64,000 nt of DNA from Roseateles sp. (GTDB lineage Bacteria > Pseudomonadota > Gammaproteobacteria > Burkholderiales > Burkholderiaceae_C): positions 1-64,000 of the forward strand of contig JAEUPJ010000088.1 of assembly GCA_016790285.1 (NCBI GenBank), written 5' to 3'. Shown here piece by piece: positions 9,351-17,932 of this stretch. Below the pieces are notes generated by a model that did not search any database, was not told where the DNA came from, and was given only the letters and a program-made list of their open reading frames with translations. Made by a program: the position numbers and the translations under genes. Numbering within the stretch: position 1 is the stretch's first letter; every line of letters begins with the position of its first letter.

Positions 9351-9354
9351 CACC

Positions 9355-10788
9355 ATGACCCAGGTTCAACCCGTCATCATGGCCGGCGGCTCCGGCACCC
9401 GGCTGTGGCCGCTGTCGCGCGCCGGCTACCCCAAGCAGTTCCTCGTGCTCTCGGGCAACGAAAGCCTGTTCCAGCTGGCCGCCGGCCGCCTGGCCGCGCT
9501 GGCCGCACCGGGCCTGGAGCTCGCAGCGCCCTGCATCGTCGGCAACGAGGAACACCGCTTCCTGGTGCTCGACCAGCTCCGCGAAACGCGCCTGGAACCC
9601 AGCAGCGTGCTGCTGGAGCCCATGGGCCGCAACACCGCCCCCGCCCTGACGCTGGCCGCCCTGGCCGCGCTGGAAGGTGGCCATGACCCGGTCCTCGTCG
9701 TGACCCCGGCCGACCAGACCGTCACGCGGCCCGAGGCCTTCACCGCTGCCCTGCACGACGCCATCCGCATCGCGGCCGAAGGCGCCATCACCATCCTGGG
9801 CATCACGCCCGACCGCCCCGAGACGGGCTACGGCTACATCCGCACCACGGGCGACGCCGGCGGCCTCAGCGTGGCGCAGTTCGTCGAGAAGCCCAACCTC
9901 GAGACCGCCGAGCGTTATCTCGCCGAGGGCGGCTACTACTGGAACAGCGGCATGTTCGTGCTGCGCGCCAGCGTCTGGATGAAGGCGCTGGAGCGCTTCC
10001 GTCCCGACATCGCCACCGCCACCCGCGCCGCCTGGGACGCCCGCAAGACCGACGCCAAGTTCGTGCGCCCGGGCAAGGCCGAGTTCGCCGCCGTGCCCAG
10101 CGAGTCGGTGGACTACGCCGTCATGGAACGCTGCCCCGGCACCGACATCCCGCTGCGCATGGTGGCCCTGGACGCCGGCTGGAACGACCTCGGCGCCTGG
10201 GAAGCCGTCTGGCAGGTGGCCGACAAGGACGAGTTCGGCAACGCCTTCGTCGGTGACGCCCTCATCGCCGACAGCAAGAACACGCTGGTGCACGCCACGA
10301 GCCGCCTGGTCGGCGTCGTCGGCCTGACCGACATCGTCGTCGTCGAGACGCCCGACGCCGTGCTCGTGAGCGACCGCGCGCGCAGCCAGGAGGTCAAGCA
10401 GATCGTCAACCGCCTGGGCGCCGAGCAGCGTGGCGAGCAGGCCCTGCACCGCAAGGTCCACCGCCCCTGGGGCTGGTACGACAGCATCGACAACGGCCCG
10501 CGCCACCAGGTCAAGCGCATCATGGTCAAGCCGGGCGCCTCGCTCAGCCTGCAGATGCACCACCACCGCGCGGAGCACTGGATCGTCGTCAGCGGCACGG
10601 CCGAGATCGTCAATGGCGACAAGACCATCCTGCTGACCGAGAACCAATCCACCTACATCCCGCTGGGCCAGACCCACCGCCTGGCCAACCCGGGCAAGGT
10701 GCCGCTGGAGATCATCGAGGTGCAGTCGGGCTCCTACCTGGGCGAAGACGACATCGTCCGCTTCGAAGACACCTACGGCAGAGCTTGA
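9355..10788 (+). CDS. manC: Bifunctional mannose-1-phosphate guanylyltransferase / mannose-6-phosphate isomerase
   Basis: Type II enzyme making GDP-mannose from mannose-1-phosphate, with a C-terminal cupin isomerase that converts fructose-6-phosphate to mannose-6-phosphate. The N-terminal nucleotidyltransferase has GGSGTRLWPLSRAGYPKQF, the FVEKPN motif and YYWNSGMFV; the C-terminal cupin (about 350-477) has RPWGWYD and SLQMHHHRAEHW with metal-binding His residues. At 477 residues it is full length. It starts four bases after galE. GDP-mannose feeds the polymer and is the substrate for gmd/fcl encoded 21 kb away in the same island. No phosphomannomutase gene is visible, so that step must come from elsewhere. 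Confidence 0.95.
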   Translation: MTQVQPVIMAGGSGTRLWPLSRAGYPKQFLVLSGNESLFQLAAGRLAALAAPGLELAAPCIVGNEEHRFLVLDQLRETRLEPSSVLLEPMGRNTAPALTLAALAALEGGHDPVLVVTPADQTVTRPEAFTAALHDAIRIAAEGAITILGITPDRPETGYGYIRTTGDAGGLSVAQFVEKPNLETAERYLAEGGYYWNSGMFVLRASVWMKALERFRPDIATATRAAWDARKTDAKFVRPGKAEFAAVPSESVDYAVMERCPGTDIPLRMVALDAGWNDLGAWEAVWQVADKDEFGNAFVGDALIADSKNTLVHATSRLVGVVGLTDIVVVETPDAVLVSDRARSQEVKQIVNRLGAEQRGEQALHRKVHRPWGWYDSIDNGPRHQVKRIMVKPGASLSLQMHHHRAEHWIVVSGTAEIVNGDKTILLTENQSTYIPLGQTHRLANPGKVPLEIIEVQSGSYLGEDDIVRFEDTYGRA

Positions 10789-10790
10789 GC

Positions 10791-10870
10791 CCTCCCCCTA
10801 CCGGCTTCGCCGGCCCCCTCCAGGGGGCGCACCCAGTGGCCTGGCAAAGCCAGATCCACGGGTGCCGCTT
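10791..10870. repeat. REP-like composite palindromic element
   Basis: The manC-rfbB gap holds three adjacent inverted repeats. CCGGC-TTC-GCCGG is at 10801-10813 and CCCCCT-CC-AGGGGG at 10814-10827. A longer imperfect stem spans 10829-10865, where GCACCC, GTGG and CTGGC pair with GCCAG, CCAC and GGGTGC around an AAA loop. This compact multi-stem architecture resembles interspersed extragenic palindromes of Burkholderiales. It may also attenuate transcription between manC and rfbB. No second full copy was seen in the window. Confidence 0.7.
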
Positions 10871-10904
10871 GAGAATGCACTAGGCTGGCACTAGAGGAGA
10901 AAAG

Positions 10905-11960
10905 ATGACGATCCTGGTCACCGGCGGCGCCGGCTTCATCGGCAGCAACTTCGTGCTCGACTGGCTGCGCCAGTGCGACGAACCCGTCATCAACCTCGAC
11001 GCCCTCACCTACGCGGGCAACCTCGAGAACCTGGCCTCGCTGCAGGGCGACGCGCGCCACGTCTTCGTGAAGGGCGACATCGGCGACCGCGCCCTCGTGG
11101 ACAGCCTGCTGGCCCAGCACCGCCCCCGCGCGCTCGTGCACTTCGCGGCCGAGAGTCACGTCGACCGCTCCATCCACGGCCCTGGCGCCTTCATGAAGAC
11201 CAACGTCGAGGGCACCTTCACGCTGCTGGAGGCCGCCCGCGCCTACTGGAGCACGCTGGAGGGCGACGCCAAGGCAGGTTTTCGCTTCCATCACGTCTCG
11301 ACCGACGAGGTCTACGGCTCCCTCAAGCCCACCGACCCACCCTTCGCCGAGACGAACGCCTACGAGCCCAACAGCCCCTACAGCGCCAGCAAGGCCGCCA
11401 GCGACCACCTCGTGCGCGCCTGGCACCACACCTACGGGCTGCCGGTGGTCACCACCAACTGCTCCAACAACTACGGGCCCTATCACTTCCCCGAGAAGCT
11501 GATCCCGCTGATGATCGTCAACGCCCTGGCCGGCAAACCGCTGCCGGTGTATGGCGACGGCCAGCAGATCCGCGACTGGCTCTACGTGACCGACCACTGC
11601 AGCGGCATCCGCGCCGTGCTGGCCGGCGGCACGCCAGGCGAGACCTACAACATCGGCGGCTGGAACGAGAAGGCCAACATCGACATCGTCAAGACGGTGT
11701 GCGCCCTGCTGGACGAACTCAAGCCGTCCGCCGAGGGCCCCTACGCGCGCCTCATCACCTACGTGAAGGACCGCCCCGGCCACGACCGCCGCTACGCCAT
11801 CGACGCCCGCAAGATCGAGCGCGAGCTGGGCTGGCGCCCGGCCGAGACCTTCGAGACCGGCATCCGCAAGACGGTGCAGTGGTACCTGGACCACCCGGAC
11901 TGGGTCGCCCGCGTGCAAAGCGGCGCCTACCGTGACTGGCTGGACAAGCAGTACGGCTGA
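10905..11960 (+). CDS. rfbB: dTDP-glucose 4,6-dehydratase
   Basis: Second enzyme of dTDP-L-rhamnose synthesis: NAD-dependent dehydration of dTDP-glucose to dTDP-4-keto-6-deoxyglucose. The 351 residues show [12 protein letters not shown] at the N-terminus, [12 protein letters not shown], the catalytic STDEVYGSL with the Asp-Glu pair, and [10 protein letters not shown] with Tyr and Lys. [16 protein letters not shown] and DWLYVTDHC follow. A clear Shine-Dalgarno sequence (AGGAG, 10895-10899) precedes the ATG. It starts the rfbBDAC set and follows the palindromic repeat after manC, so it may have partly independent expression. Confidence 0.97.
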   Translation: MTILVTGGAGFIGSNFVLDWLRQCDEPVINLDALTYAGNLENLASLQGDARHVFVKGDIGDRALVDSLLAQHRPRALVHFAAESHVDRSIHGPGAFMKTNVEGTFTLLEAARAYWSTLEGDAKAGFRFHHVSTDEVYGSLKPTDPPFAETNAYEPNSPYSASKAASDHLVRAWHHTYGLPVVTTNCSNNYGPYHFPEKLIPLMIVNALAGKPLPVYGDGQQIRDWLYVTDHCSGIRAVLAGGTPGETYNIGGWNEKANIDIVKTVCALLDELKPSAEGPYARLITYVKDRPGHDRRYAIDARKIERELGWRPAETFETGIRKTVQWYLDHPDWVARVQSGAYRDWLDKQYG

Positions 11961-11963
11961 CGC

Positions 11964-12848
11964 ATGAAGATCCTGCTGCTCGGCAAGAACGGCCAGCTCG
12001 GCTGGGAACTGCAACGCTCGCTCGCCGTGGCCGGCGAGGTGGTGGCGCTGGGCCATGAGGACGGCGGCGATTTCACCCAGCCCGACGCGCTGCTGGCCCA
12101 GGTGCAGGCCGTCGCGCCGCAGGTCATCGTCAATGCCGCGGCCTACACGGCCGTCGACAAGGCCGAAAGCGAGCCCGACGTCGCCCGCCAGGTCAACGCC
12201 CGCACGCCCGCCCTGCTGGCCATCGAGGCGCGGCGCACCGGCGCGATGCTGGTGCACTACTCGACCGACTACGTCTTCGACGGCGGCGGCACCCTCCCCC
12301 GCGACGAAGAGGCGCCCATCGCGCCGCTCAACGTCTACGGCACCACCAAGGCCGAGGGCGAGGACGCCATCCGCGCAAGCGGCTGCCAGCACCTCATCCT
12401 GCGCACGAGCTGGGTCTACGCCGCGCGCGGGGGCAATTTCGCCAAGACCATGCTGCGCCTGGCGCAGGAGCGCGAGCAGCTCAAGGTCATCGCCGACCAG
12501 ATCGGGGCCCCGACCGGCGCCGACCTGCTCGCTGACCTGACCGTGCCCATGCTGCGCGCCGCGCGCGTGAACCCGGCCCTCATCGGCACCTACCACGCGG
12601 TGGCCAGCGGTGAGACGAGTTGGCATGCCTACGCCCGCTTTGTCATCGAATTCGCCCGCGCGCGCGGCGTCAACATCCGGGTCGCGCCTGAGCAGATCCT
12701 CGCCATCCCGACGAGCGACTACCCGACGCCCGCGAAGCGCCCGCTGAACTCCCGCCTGGCCACGGCCAAGCTGCAGCAGCGTTTCGGCCTGCGCCTGCCG
12801 GATTGGCAGCAAGGCGTCGAGCGCATGCTGATGGAGACCCTGCCATGA
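11964..12848 (+). CDS. rfbD: dTDP-4-dehydrorhamnose reductase
   Basis: Last enzyme of dTDP-L-rhamnose synthesis, reducing dTDP-4-keto-L-rhamnose with NAD(P)H. The 294 residues begin with [14 protein letters not shown] (Rossmann GxxGxxG), contain [12 protein letters not shown], the STDYVFDG motif and the YGTTKAEGE catalytic Tyr-Lys pair, and end with the RPLNSRL motif of RfbD (RP.NS.L). Three bases separate it from rfbB, and its stop overlaps the rfbA start by four bases. Length is normal for the family. Confidence 0.96.
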   Translation: MKILLLGKNGQLGWELQRSLAVAGEVVALGHEDGGDFTQPDALLAQVQAVAPQVIVNAAAYTAVDKAESEPDVARQVNARTPALLAIEARRTGAMLVHYSTDYVFDGGGTLPRDEEAPIAPLNVYGTTKAEGEDAIRASGCQHLILRTSWVYAARGGNFAKTMLRLAQEREQLKVIADQIGAPTGADLLADLTVPMLRAARVNPALIGTYHAVASGETSWHAYARFVIEFARARGVNIRVAPEQILAIPTSDYPTPAKRPLNSRLATAKLQQRFGLRLPDWQQGVERMLMETLP

Positions 12849-13732
12849 CCCTGGCCCGCAAAGGCATCATCCTCGCCGGTGGCTCCGGCACGCGGCTGCA
12901 TCCCGCCACGCTGGCGATGAGCAAGCAGCTGCTGCCGGTCTACGACAAGCCGATGGTCTACTACCCGCTGAGCACCCTGATGCTCGCGGGCATCCGGGAC
13001 ATCCTCCTGATCAGCACGCCGCAGGACGTGCCGCGCTTTGAAGCGCTCCTCGGCGACGGCGCGCGCTGGGGCCTGAACATCAGCTACTGCGTGCAACCGA
13101 GCCCGGATGGCCTCGCGCAGGCCTTCATCCTCGGCCGCGAGTTCATCGGCAACCATCCCAGCGCCCTCGTGCTGGGCGACAACATCTTCTACGGCCACGA
13201 CTTCGCCTCGCTGCTGGCCAACGCCACGGCCCGCCCCGCCGGCGCCAGTGTGTTCGCCTACCACGTGACCGACCCCGAGCGCTACGGCGTGGTCGAGTTC
13301 GACGCCAGCCGCCGCGCCCTGTCCATCGAAGAAAAGCCCAAGGCGCCCAAGAGCAAGTACGCCGTCACAGGCCTGTACTTCTACGACCAGCAGGTGTGCG
13401 ACATCGCCGCCGGCATCAAGCCCAGCGCCCGCGGCGAACTGGAGATCACCGACGTGAACGCGCAGTACCTGCGCCAGGGTCAGCTCGACGTCGAGATCAT
13501 GGGCCGTGGCTACGCCTGGCTGGACACCGGCACGCACGACAGCCTTCTCGAAGCTGGTCAGTTCATCGCGACGTTGGAGAAGCGCCAGGGCCTGAAGGTG
13601 GCCTGCCCCGAGGAAATCGCCTTCCGTGCCGGGTGGATCAGCGCCGAGCAACTGCAGGCGGTCGCCCAGCCGCTCGCCAAGAATGGCTACGGACAATACT
13701 TGCTCAAGCTACTCAGCGACAAAGCATTCTGA
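12845..13732 (+). CDS. rfbA: Glucose-1-phosphate thymidylyltransferase
   Basis: First enzyme of dTDP-L-rhamnose synthesis: glucose-1-phosphate plus dTTP gives dTDP-glucose. The 295 residues have the nucleotidyltransferase signature [31 protein letters not shown] (residues about 11-41), [10 protein letters not shown] with the metal-binding Asp, the EEKPK motif and [16 protein letters not shown]. The ATG at 12845 is chosen because it overlaps the rfbD stop (ATGA) and gives the standard N-terminus; the longer frame upstream lies within rfbD. Confidence 0.97.
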   Translation: MTLARKGIILAGGSGTRLHPATLAMSKQLLPVYDKPMVYYPLSTLMLAGIRDILLISTPQDVPRFEALLGDGARWGLNISYCVQPSPDGLAQAFILGREFIGNHPSALVLGDNIFYGHDFASLLANATARPAGASVFAYHVTDPERYGVVEFDASRRALSIEEKPKAPKSKYAVTGLYFYDQQVCDIAAGIKPSARGELEITDVNAQYLRQGQLDVEIMGRGYAWLDTGTHDSLLEAGQFIATLEKRQGLKVACPEEIAFRAGWISAEQLQAVAQPLAKNGYGQYLLKLLSDKAF

Positions 13733-14283
13733 TGAAGGTCACTGCCACTGCCCTGCCCGAGGTCCTGCTCATCGAGCCCCAGGTCTTTGGCGACGCGCGT
13801 GGCTTTTTCCTGGAGAGCTGGAACGAGAGCCGCTTCAACGCGGCGGTGGGTCATGACGTCCGCTTCGTGCAGGACAACCACTCCCGTTCGGCACGCGGTG
13901 TCCTGCGCGGCCTGCACTACCAGCTCGCCCCCCACGCCCAGGGCAAGCTGGTGCGCTGCGTGAGTGGCGTGGTATTCGACGTAGCGGTCGACATGCGCCG
14001 CTCAAGTGCCCGGTTCGGCCGCTGGGTGGGCTTTGAACTCTCGGAAGAGAACCAGCGCCAACTGTGGATTCCGCCGGGATTCGCGCATGGCTTCGTCGTG
14101 CTCAGCGACACGGCCGACTTCCTCTACAAGACCAGCGGCGAATACGCCCCCGAGTGCGAGGGCGCCGTGCGCTGGGACGACCCGACCGTCGGCATCGAGT
14201 GGCCCCTGGGCGGCATGAGCCCGCAGCTGTCGGCCAAGGACGTGGCCGCGCCGCTGCTGGCCGCGGCGCGCACCTTCGACTGA
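13732..14283 (+). CDS. rfbC: dTDP-4-dehydrorhamnose 3,5-epimerase
   Basis: Cupin-fold epimerase converting dTDP-4-keto-6-deoxyglucose to dTDP-4-keto-L-rhamnose. The 183 residues contain FGDARGFFLESWN, QDNHSRSARGVLRGLHYQ with the catalytic His at 62, AVDMRRSS, IPPGFAHGF and the active-site Tyr at 132 (FLYKTSGEYAP). The ATG shares one base with the rfbA stop. It ends the first plus-strand EPS block and converges with ugd across four bases, so there is no room for a separate terminator. Confidence 0.96.
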   Translation: MKVTATALPEVLLIEPQVFGDARGFFLESWNESRFNAAVGHDVRFVQDNHSRSARGVLRGLHYQLAPHAQGKLVRCVSGVVFDVAVDMRRSSARFGRWVGFELSEENQRQLWIPPGFAHGFVVLSDTADFLYKTSGEYAPECEGAVRWDDPTVGIEWPLGGMSPQLSAKDVAAPLLAAARTFD

Positions 14284-14287
14284 ACCC

Positions 14288-15613
14288 TCAGCCGCGGCCG
14301 ATGCCGCTGTACTGCACGCCCAGGGCCTTCATCAGCTTGGGGTCGTAGAGGTTGCGGCCGTCGAAGATGACCGGCTGCTTCAGCGCGGCCTTGATGGCGT
14401 CGAAGTCCGGCGTGCGGAACTCCTTCCACTCGGTCACGATGAGCAGGGCGTCGGCGTCTTGCAGGGCGGCGTCGGCATGCTCCACAAGCTTCACGTCGTC
14501 GCGTGCCCCGAGTACACGCGCGGCCTCGTCGCCAGACACCGGGTCATAGGCCGCAACGGTTGCGCCGCGCTTGGTCAGCTCGTCGATGATCACGAGTGAT
14601 GGCGCTTCACGCATGTCATCGGTGTTGGGCTTGAACGCCAGACCCCAGATCGCAAAACGGCGCCCTGTCAGGTCATCGCCGAACCGCGCCACCACCTTGT
14701 CCACGAGGACCCGCTTCTGACGCTCGTTGGCCGCTTCCACCGCAGTCAGAACCTGCAGGGCAACGCCTGAATCAGCAGCCGTCTTGACGAGCGCCTTGAC
14801 GTCCTTCGGAAAGCAGGAGCCGCCGTAGCCGGCGCCGGCGTACAGGAACTGGTAGCCGATGCGCGGGTCCGACCCGATGCCGCGGCGCACGAGCTCGATA
14901 TCGGCGCCCACCTTCTCAGCCAGCAGGGCCAGCTCATTCATGAAGCTGATCCGCGTGGCCAGCATGGCATTGGCCGCGTACTTGGTGAACTCCGCGCTGC
15001 GCACATCCATGACCAGCATGCGGTCCTGGGTGCGATTGAACGGCGCGTACAGCGCCCGCATCAGCAGCGTCGCCTGCTCATCATCAGCGCCGACGATGAT
15101 GCGGTCGGGCTTCATGAAGTCTTCGACGGCAGCGCCTTCCTTGAGGAACTCAGGGTTGGACACCACCGCGAAGGACATGTCCCCAAGGCCGCGCTTGACG
15201 AGTTCCTCCTTGACGGCCTCCCGCACCCGGTCCGCGGTCCCCACGGGCACGGTGCTCTTGTCCACGATGACCTTGTAGTCGGTCATGCGCTGGCCGATGG
15301 AGCGCGCGGCCGCCACCACGTACTGGAGGTCGGCGGAGCCATCCTCGTCAGGCGGCGTGCCCACACCGATGAACAGCAGCGTGCCATGTTGCACAGCCAT
15401 GTCCACATCGGTGGTGAATTGCAGCCGGCCCGCAGAAACATTGCGCCGAACCACCTCCAGCAGGCCCGGTTCGTGGATGGGAATGTCGCCGCCATTGAGG
15501 ACGCGAATCTTCTCGGGATTCACATCCAGGCACACGACGTGATTGCCCATCTCGGCCAGGCAGGCGCCGGTGACCAGGCCGACGTAGCCGGTCCCGATGG
15601 CAGTGACTTTCAT
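14288..15613 (-). CDS. ugd: UDP-glucose 6-dehydrogenase
   Basis: Oxidises UDP-glucose to UDP-glucuronate with two NAD molecules. The 441 residues show the N-terminal [29 protein letters not shown], a central [17 protein letters not shown] helix and the catalytic Cys at about 267 in [14 protein letters not shown]. The C-terminal UDP-binding domain contains [16 protein letters not shown]. It is full length. Transcribed after the epimerase gene on the same strand (65-base gap), it provides UDP-GlcA, the substrate for that epimerase. Confidence 0.97.
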   Translation of the reverse strand: MKVTAIGTGYVGLVTGACLAEMGNHVVCLDVNPEKIRVLNGGDIPIHEPGLLEVVRRNVSAGRLQFTTDVDMAVQHGTLLFIGVGTPPDEDGSADLQYVVAAARSIGQRMTDYKVIVDKSTVPVGTADRVREAVKEELVKRGLGDMSFAVVSNPEFLKEGAAVEDFMKPDRIIVGADDEQATLLMRALYAPFNRTQDRMLVMDVRSAEFTKYAANAMLATRISFMNELALLAEKVGADIELVRRGIGSDPRIGYQFLYAGAGYGGSCFPKDVKALVKTAADSGVALQVLTAVEAANERQKRVLVDKVVARFGDDLTGRRFAIWGLAFKPNTDDMREAPSLVIIDELTKRGATVAAYDPVSGDEAARVLGARDDVKLVEHADAALQDADALLIVTEWKEFRTPDFDAIKAALKQPVIFDGRNLYDPKLMKALGVQYSGIGRG

Positions 15614-15678
15614 TGCTTGTACTCGTTCAGATGCAGATCACGCCTTTGTAATGCACATGCATGACGGCGCCGTGCAAA

Positions 15679-16686
15679 TCAGACCTTGTAGTAGTCCCTG
15701 TACCAGGCGACAAAGCGACGAATGCCATCGGGCACCGGCATGGCCGGGCGGAAGCCCGTCCACTCGGCGAGCTCCTCCACGTCCGCGTGCGTGGCCGGCA
15801 CGTCGCCGTCCTGCAGCGGCATGTAGTTCTTGATGGCCTCGCGGCCAACGGCCTGCTCGATGGCCTCGATGAAGCTCATCAGCTGGATGGGCGCGTGGTT
15901 GCCGATGTTGAACACGCGGTAGGGCGCGCTCGATCGGGCCGGGTCGGCCTGGGCGGCGTCGTAGGCGGGGTCGGCCGTGGCCGTGCGGTCCAGCACGCGC
16001 ACCACGCCTTCGGCGATGTCGTCCACGTAGGTGAAGTCGCGGATCATCTTGCCGTGGTTGAACACGTTGATGGGCCGCCCCTCGATGATGGCCTTGGTGA
16101 ACAGGAACAGCGCCATGTCCGGCCGGCCCCAGGGCCCGTACACCGTGAAGAAGCGCAGGCCCGTGGTGGGCAGGCCGAACAGGTGCGAGTAGGTGTGGGC
16201 CATCAGCTCGTTGGCCTTCTTGGTGGCCGCGTAGAGGCTGATGGGGTGGTCCACGCTGTGATGCTCTGAGAAAGGCATCTGCGTGTTGCCGCCGTACACG
16301 CTGGAGCTGGACGCGTACGCCAGGTGCTGCACGCCGTTGTGGCGGCAGCCTTCCAGGATGTTGGTGAAGCCGACGATGTTGCTGTCGATGTAGGCGTGCG
16401 GGTTCTCGATGGAGTAGCGCACCCCGGCCTGCGCGGCCAGGTGCACGACGCGGTCGAACTTCTGCTCGGCGAAGAGCCGGGCCATGCCCTCGCGGTCCGC
16501 CACGTCCATCTTGACGAAGCTGAAGCCGGCGTTCGGCGTGAGCCGCGCCAGGCGGTCATGCTTGAGCTGGGGGCTGTAGTAGTCGTTCAGGTTGTCCAGG
16601 CCCACGACCTGGTCGCCACGCGCGAGCAGGATCTGGCTGACATGCATGCCGATGAAGCCGGCTGCGCCGGTGACGAGAACTTTCAC
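15679..16686 (-). CDS. UDP-glucuronate 4-epimerase-type NAD-dependent epimerase
   Basis: Extended SDR epimerase of 335 residues, closest in motifs to UDP-glucuronate 4-epimerases, which make UDP-galacturonate. Visible signatures are [45 protein letters not shown], the Ser of [19 protein letters not shown] with Tyr and Lys, [17 protein letters not shown] and [14 protein letters not shown]. The start is GTG at 16684-16686, preceded at good spacing by a strong GGAGGG ribosome-binding site (16691-16696); the longer ATG frame lacks conservation. Pairing with ugd supports a UDP-GlcA to UDP-GalA route. A different uronic-acid substrate cannot be excluded. Confidence 0.88.
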   Translation of the reverse strand: MKVLVTGAAGFIGMHVSQILLARGDQVVGLDNLNDYYSPQLKHDRLARLTPNAGFSFVKMDVADREGMARLFAEQKFDRVVHLAAQAGVRYSIENPHAYIDSNIVGFTNILEGCRHNGVQHLAYASSSSVYGGNTQMPFSEHHSVDHPISLYAATKKANELMAHTYSHLFGLPTTGLRFFTVYGPWGRPDMALFLFTKAIIEGRPINVFNHGKMIRDFTYVDDIAEGVVRVLDRTATADPAYDAAQADPARSSAPYRVFNIGNHAPIQLMSFIEAIEQAVGREAIKNYMPLQDGDVPATHADVEELAEWTGFRPAMPVPDGIRRFVAWYRDYYKV

Positions 16687-16690
16687 TCTA

Positions 16691-16696
16691 GGGACC
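16691..16696 (-). promoter_or_regulatory. Strong ribosome-binding site fixing a GTG start
   Basis: GGAGGG on the minus strand lies four bases 5' of the GTG at 16684-16686. It decides the non-ATG start of the epimerase gene, giving the normal [14 protein letters not shown]-terminus. Confidence 0.7.
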
Positions 16697-16869
16697 CTCC
16701 GAATGACAGCGCGGGATTGTCGCTGCTTCAGCCGCGCAGGAGTTGCTTGGCAGCCCCCCAGATGAAGAGGCAGCGTAATCCGCACGGCTTTGGCAAGCAG
16801 GCCCGCCAGGGCAGGTTCGGCGATCTGGTGTCCCCGGCGGCGGTCTCAAGGCTCCCACCAGGCCGGCCC

Positions 16870-16875
16870 TAGAAT
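16870..16875 (+). promoter_or_regulatory. Candidate -10 element for the wecG-like gene
   Basis: TAGAAT lies seven bases before the ATG at 16883, so the transcript would have a very short leader. No convincing -35 is visible. The 196-base divergent gap (16687-16882) between the epimerase and this gene must hold promoters both ways. Motif-only call. Confidence 0.3.
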
Positions 16876-16882
16876 TTCAGCA

Positions 16883-17683
16883 ATGCCTTCTGCCCCGTCC
16901 ATGACGCTCAACCCTGCCGCGCCTGAACCCACGGAACTCTTCGGCATCCGTGTCGACGTCGGCAGCATGGACGATGCCGTGCACCTCATCTGCGATCACG
17001 CCGAGCGCCGCCAGGGCGGCTTGGTGTGTGTGGCCAACGTCGACATGCTCACCCGAGCCAAGCGCACGCCGCGGCTTGCCGGCCTCATGCGTGGCGCGGT
17101 GGCCGTGGTGACTGACGGCATGCCCCTTGTCTGGGCCTTGCGGCGCCTGCACCGACGCGACCGGGCCAGCCGTGTCTACGGGCCCGGGCTGGTGCTGGCG
17201 GTATGCGAGGCCGCGATGCATCGGGGCCAGAGCGTCTTCCTCTACGGCGGCACGCCGGACGAACTGGCGCTGATGCAGGCGAGCCTGTTGCAGCGTTTTC
17301 CGGCACTGCAAGTCGCCGGCGCCGTCTCGCCGCCGATGCTGCCGGCCGAGCCGGGCTTGGACGCGGAAATCGTCGAGCGCATCAATGCCTCCGGTGCGTC
17401 GGTGGTGTTCGTAGGCCTGGGCTGCCCCAAGCAGGAGTTCTGGATGGACACCCACCAGCAGCAGCTCCAGCCGGTGTCCATCGGCGTGGGGTTGGCGTTC
17501 GCGCTGATCGCCGGCACCAAGTCGCAGGCACCGCGCTGGATGCGCGAGCACGGCCTGGAATGGCTCTACCGCCTTTGCCAGGAACCGGGGCGGCTCTGGA
17601 AGCGCTATTTGGTCGGCAACACGCTGTTCATTGGCTATGTGCTGCGTGACCTGCTGCTGCCGGCGCGGCGTCGCGCGCCCTAG
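16883..17683 (+). CDS. WecG/TagA/GumM-family glycosyltransferase (GT26)
   Basis: A 266-residue glycosyltransferase of the WecG/TagA/CpsF family, whose members add the second sugar to a lipid-linked first sugar (WecG: ManNAcA; TagA: ManNAc; GumM: glucose). Typical segments are visible: VANVDMLTRAKRTPRLAGLMRGA, VTDGMPLVWALR, RVYGPGLVLAV, VFLYGGTPDEL, VFVGLGCPKQEFWM and the RAPRWM-like APRWMREHGLEWLYRLCQEP. The ATG at 16883 is preferred; the upstream frame is not conserved. In this island it probably extends the EpsB product. The sugar is not readable from sequence. Confidence 0.9.
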   Translation: MPSAPSMTLNPAAPEPTELFGIRVDVGSMDDAVHLICDHAERRQGGLVCVANVDMLTRAKRTPRLAGLMRGAVAVVTDGMPLVWALRRLHRRDRASRVYGPGLVLAVCEAAMHRGQSVFLYGGTPDELALMQASLLQRFPALQVAGAVSPPMLPAEPGLDAEIVERINASGASVVFVGLGCPKQEFWMDTHQQQLQPVSIGVGLAFALIAGTKSQAPRWMREHGLEWLYRLCQEPGRLWKRYLVGNTLFIGYVLRDLLLPARRRAP

Positions 17684-17932
17684 CAAGCTGGCCGCCCGGT
17701 TGCGCAGCTGTGGCCGCTTGTAACCATCGGATACCGGCTCGTAGACGGCGATAACGATTCAGGACGGGCACCTCTTCCGTTTGGAAAGATCTTTTTCCAC
17801 CGGCCGTGCTTCTTTCCCAATCCCGCCTCTTCAGGATAGGCACGGCGGGCCGGCGCAACGCAGAATGCTTCGCAAGGGACGCGTTCGACATCCCGCTCGA
17901 AGCCACCGCCCAACTGCCGTACCTCGCCCAGC
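17684..17932 (+). promoter_or_regulatory. Leader region of the lyase gene with AT-rich palindrome
   Basis: A 249-base stretch with no gene. It is noticeably less GC-rich than its flanks around 17780-17830 and contains AAAGATCTTT (17785-17794), a perfect 10-base palindrome nested in GGAAA...TTTCC arms (17783-17798). No certain promoter could be placed. It may hold the promoter or operator for the lyase gene at 17933. Confidence 0.35.

Noticed and set aside
15614-15678. Possible promoter between the uronate epimerase and ugd
   Set aside because: TTGCAC and CATTAC boxes at 18-base spacing are too weak to call; the genes may simply be co-transcribed.
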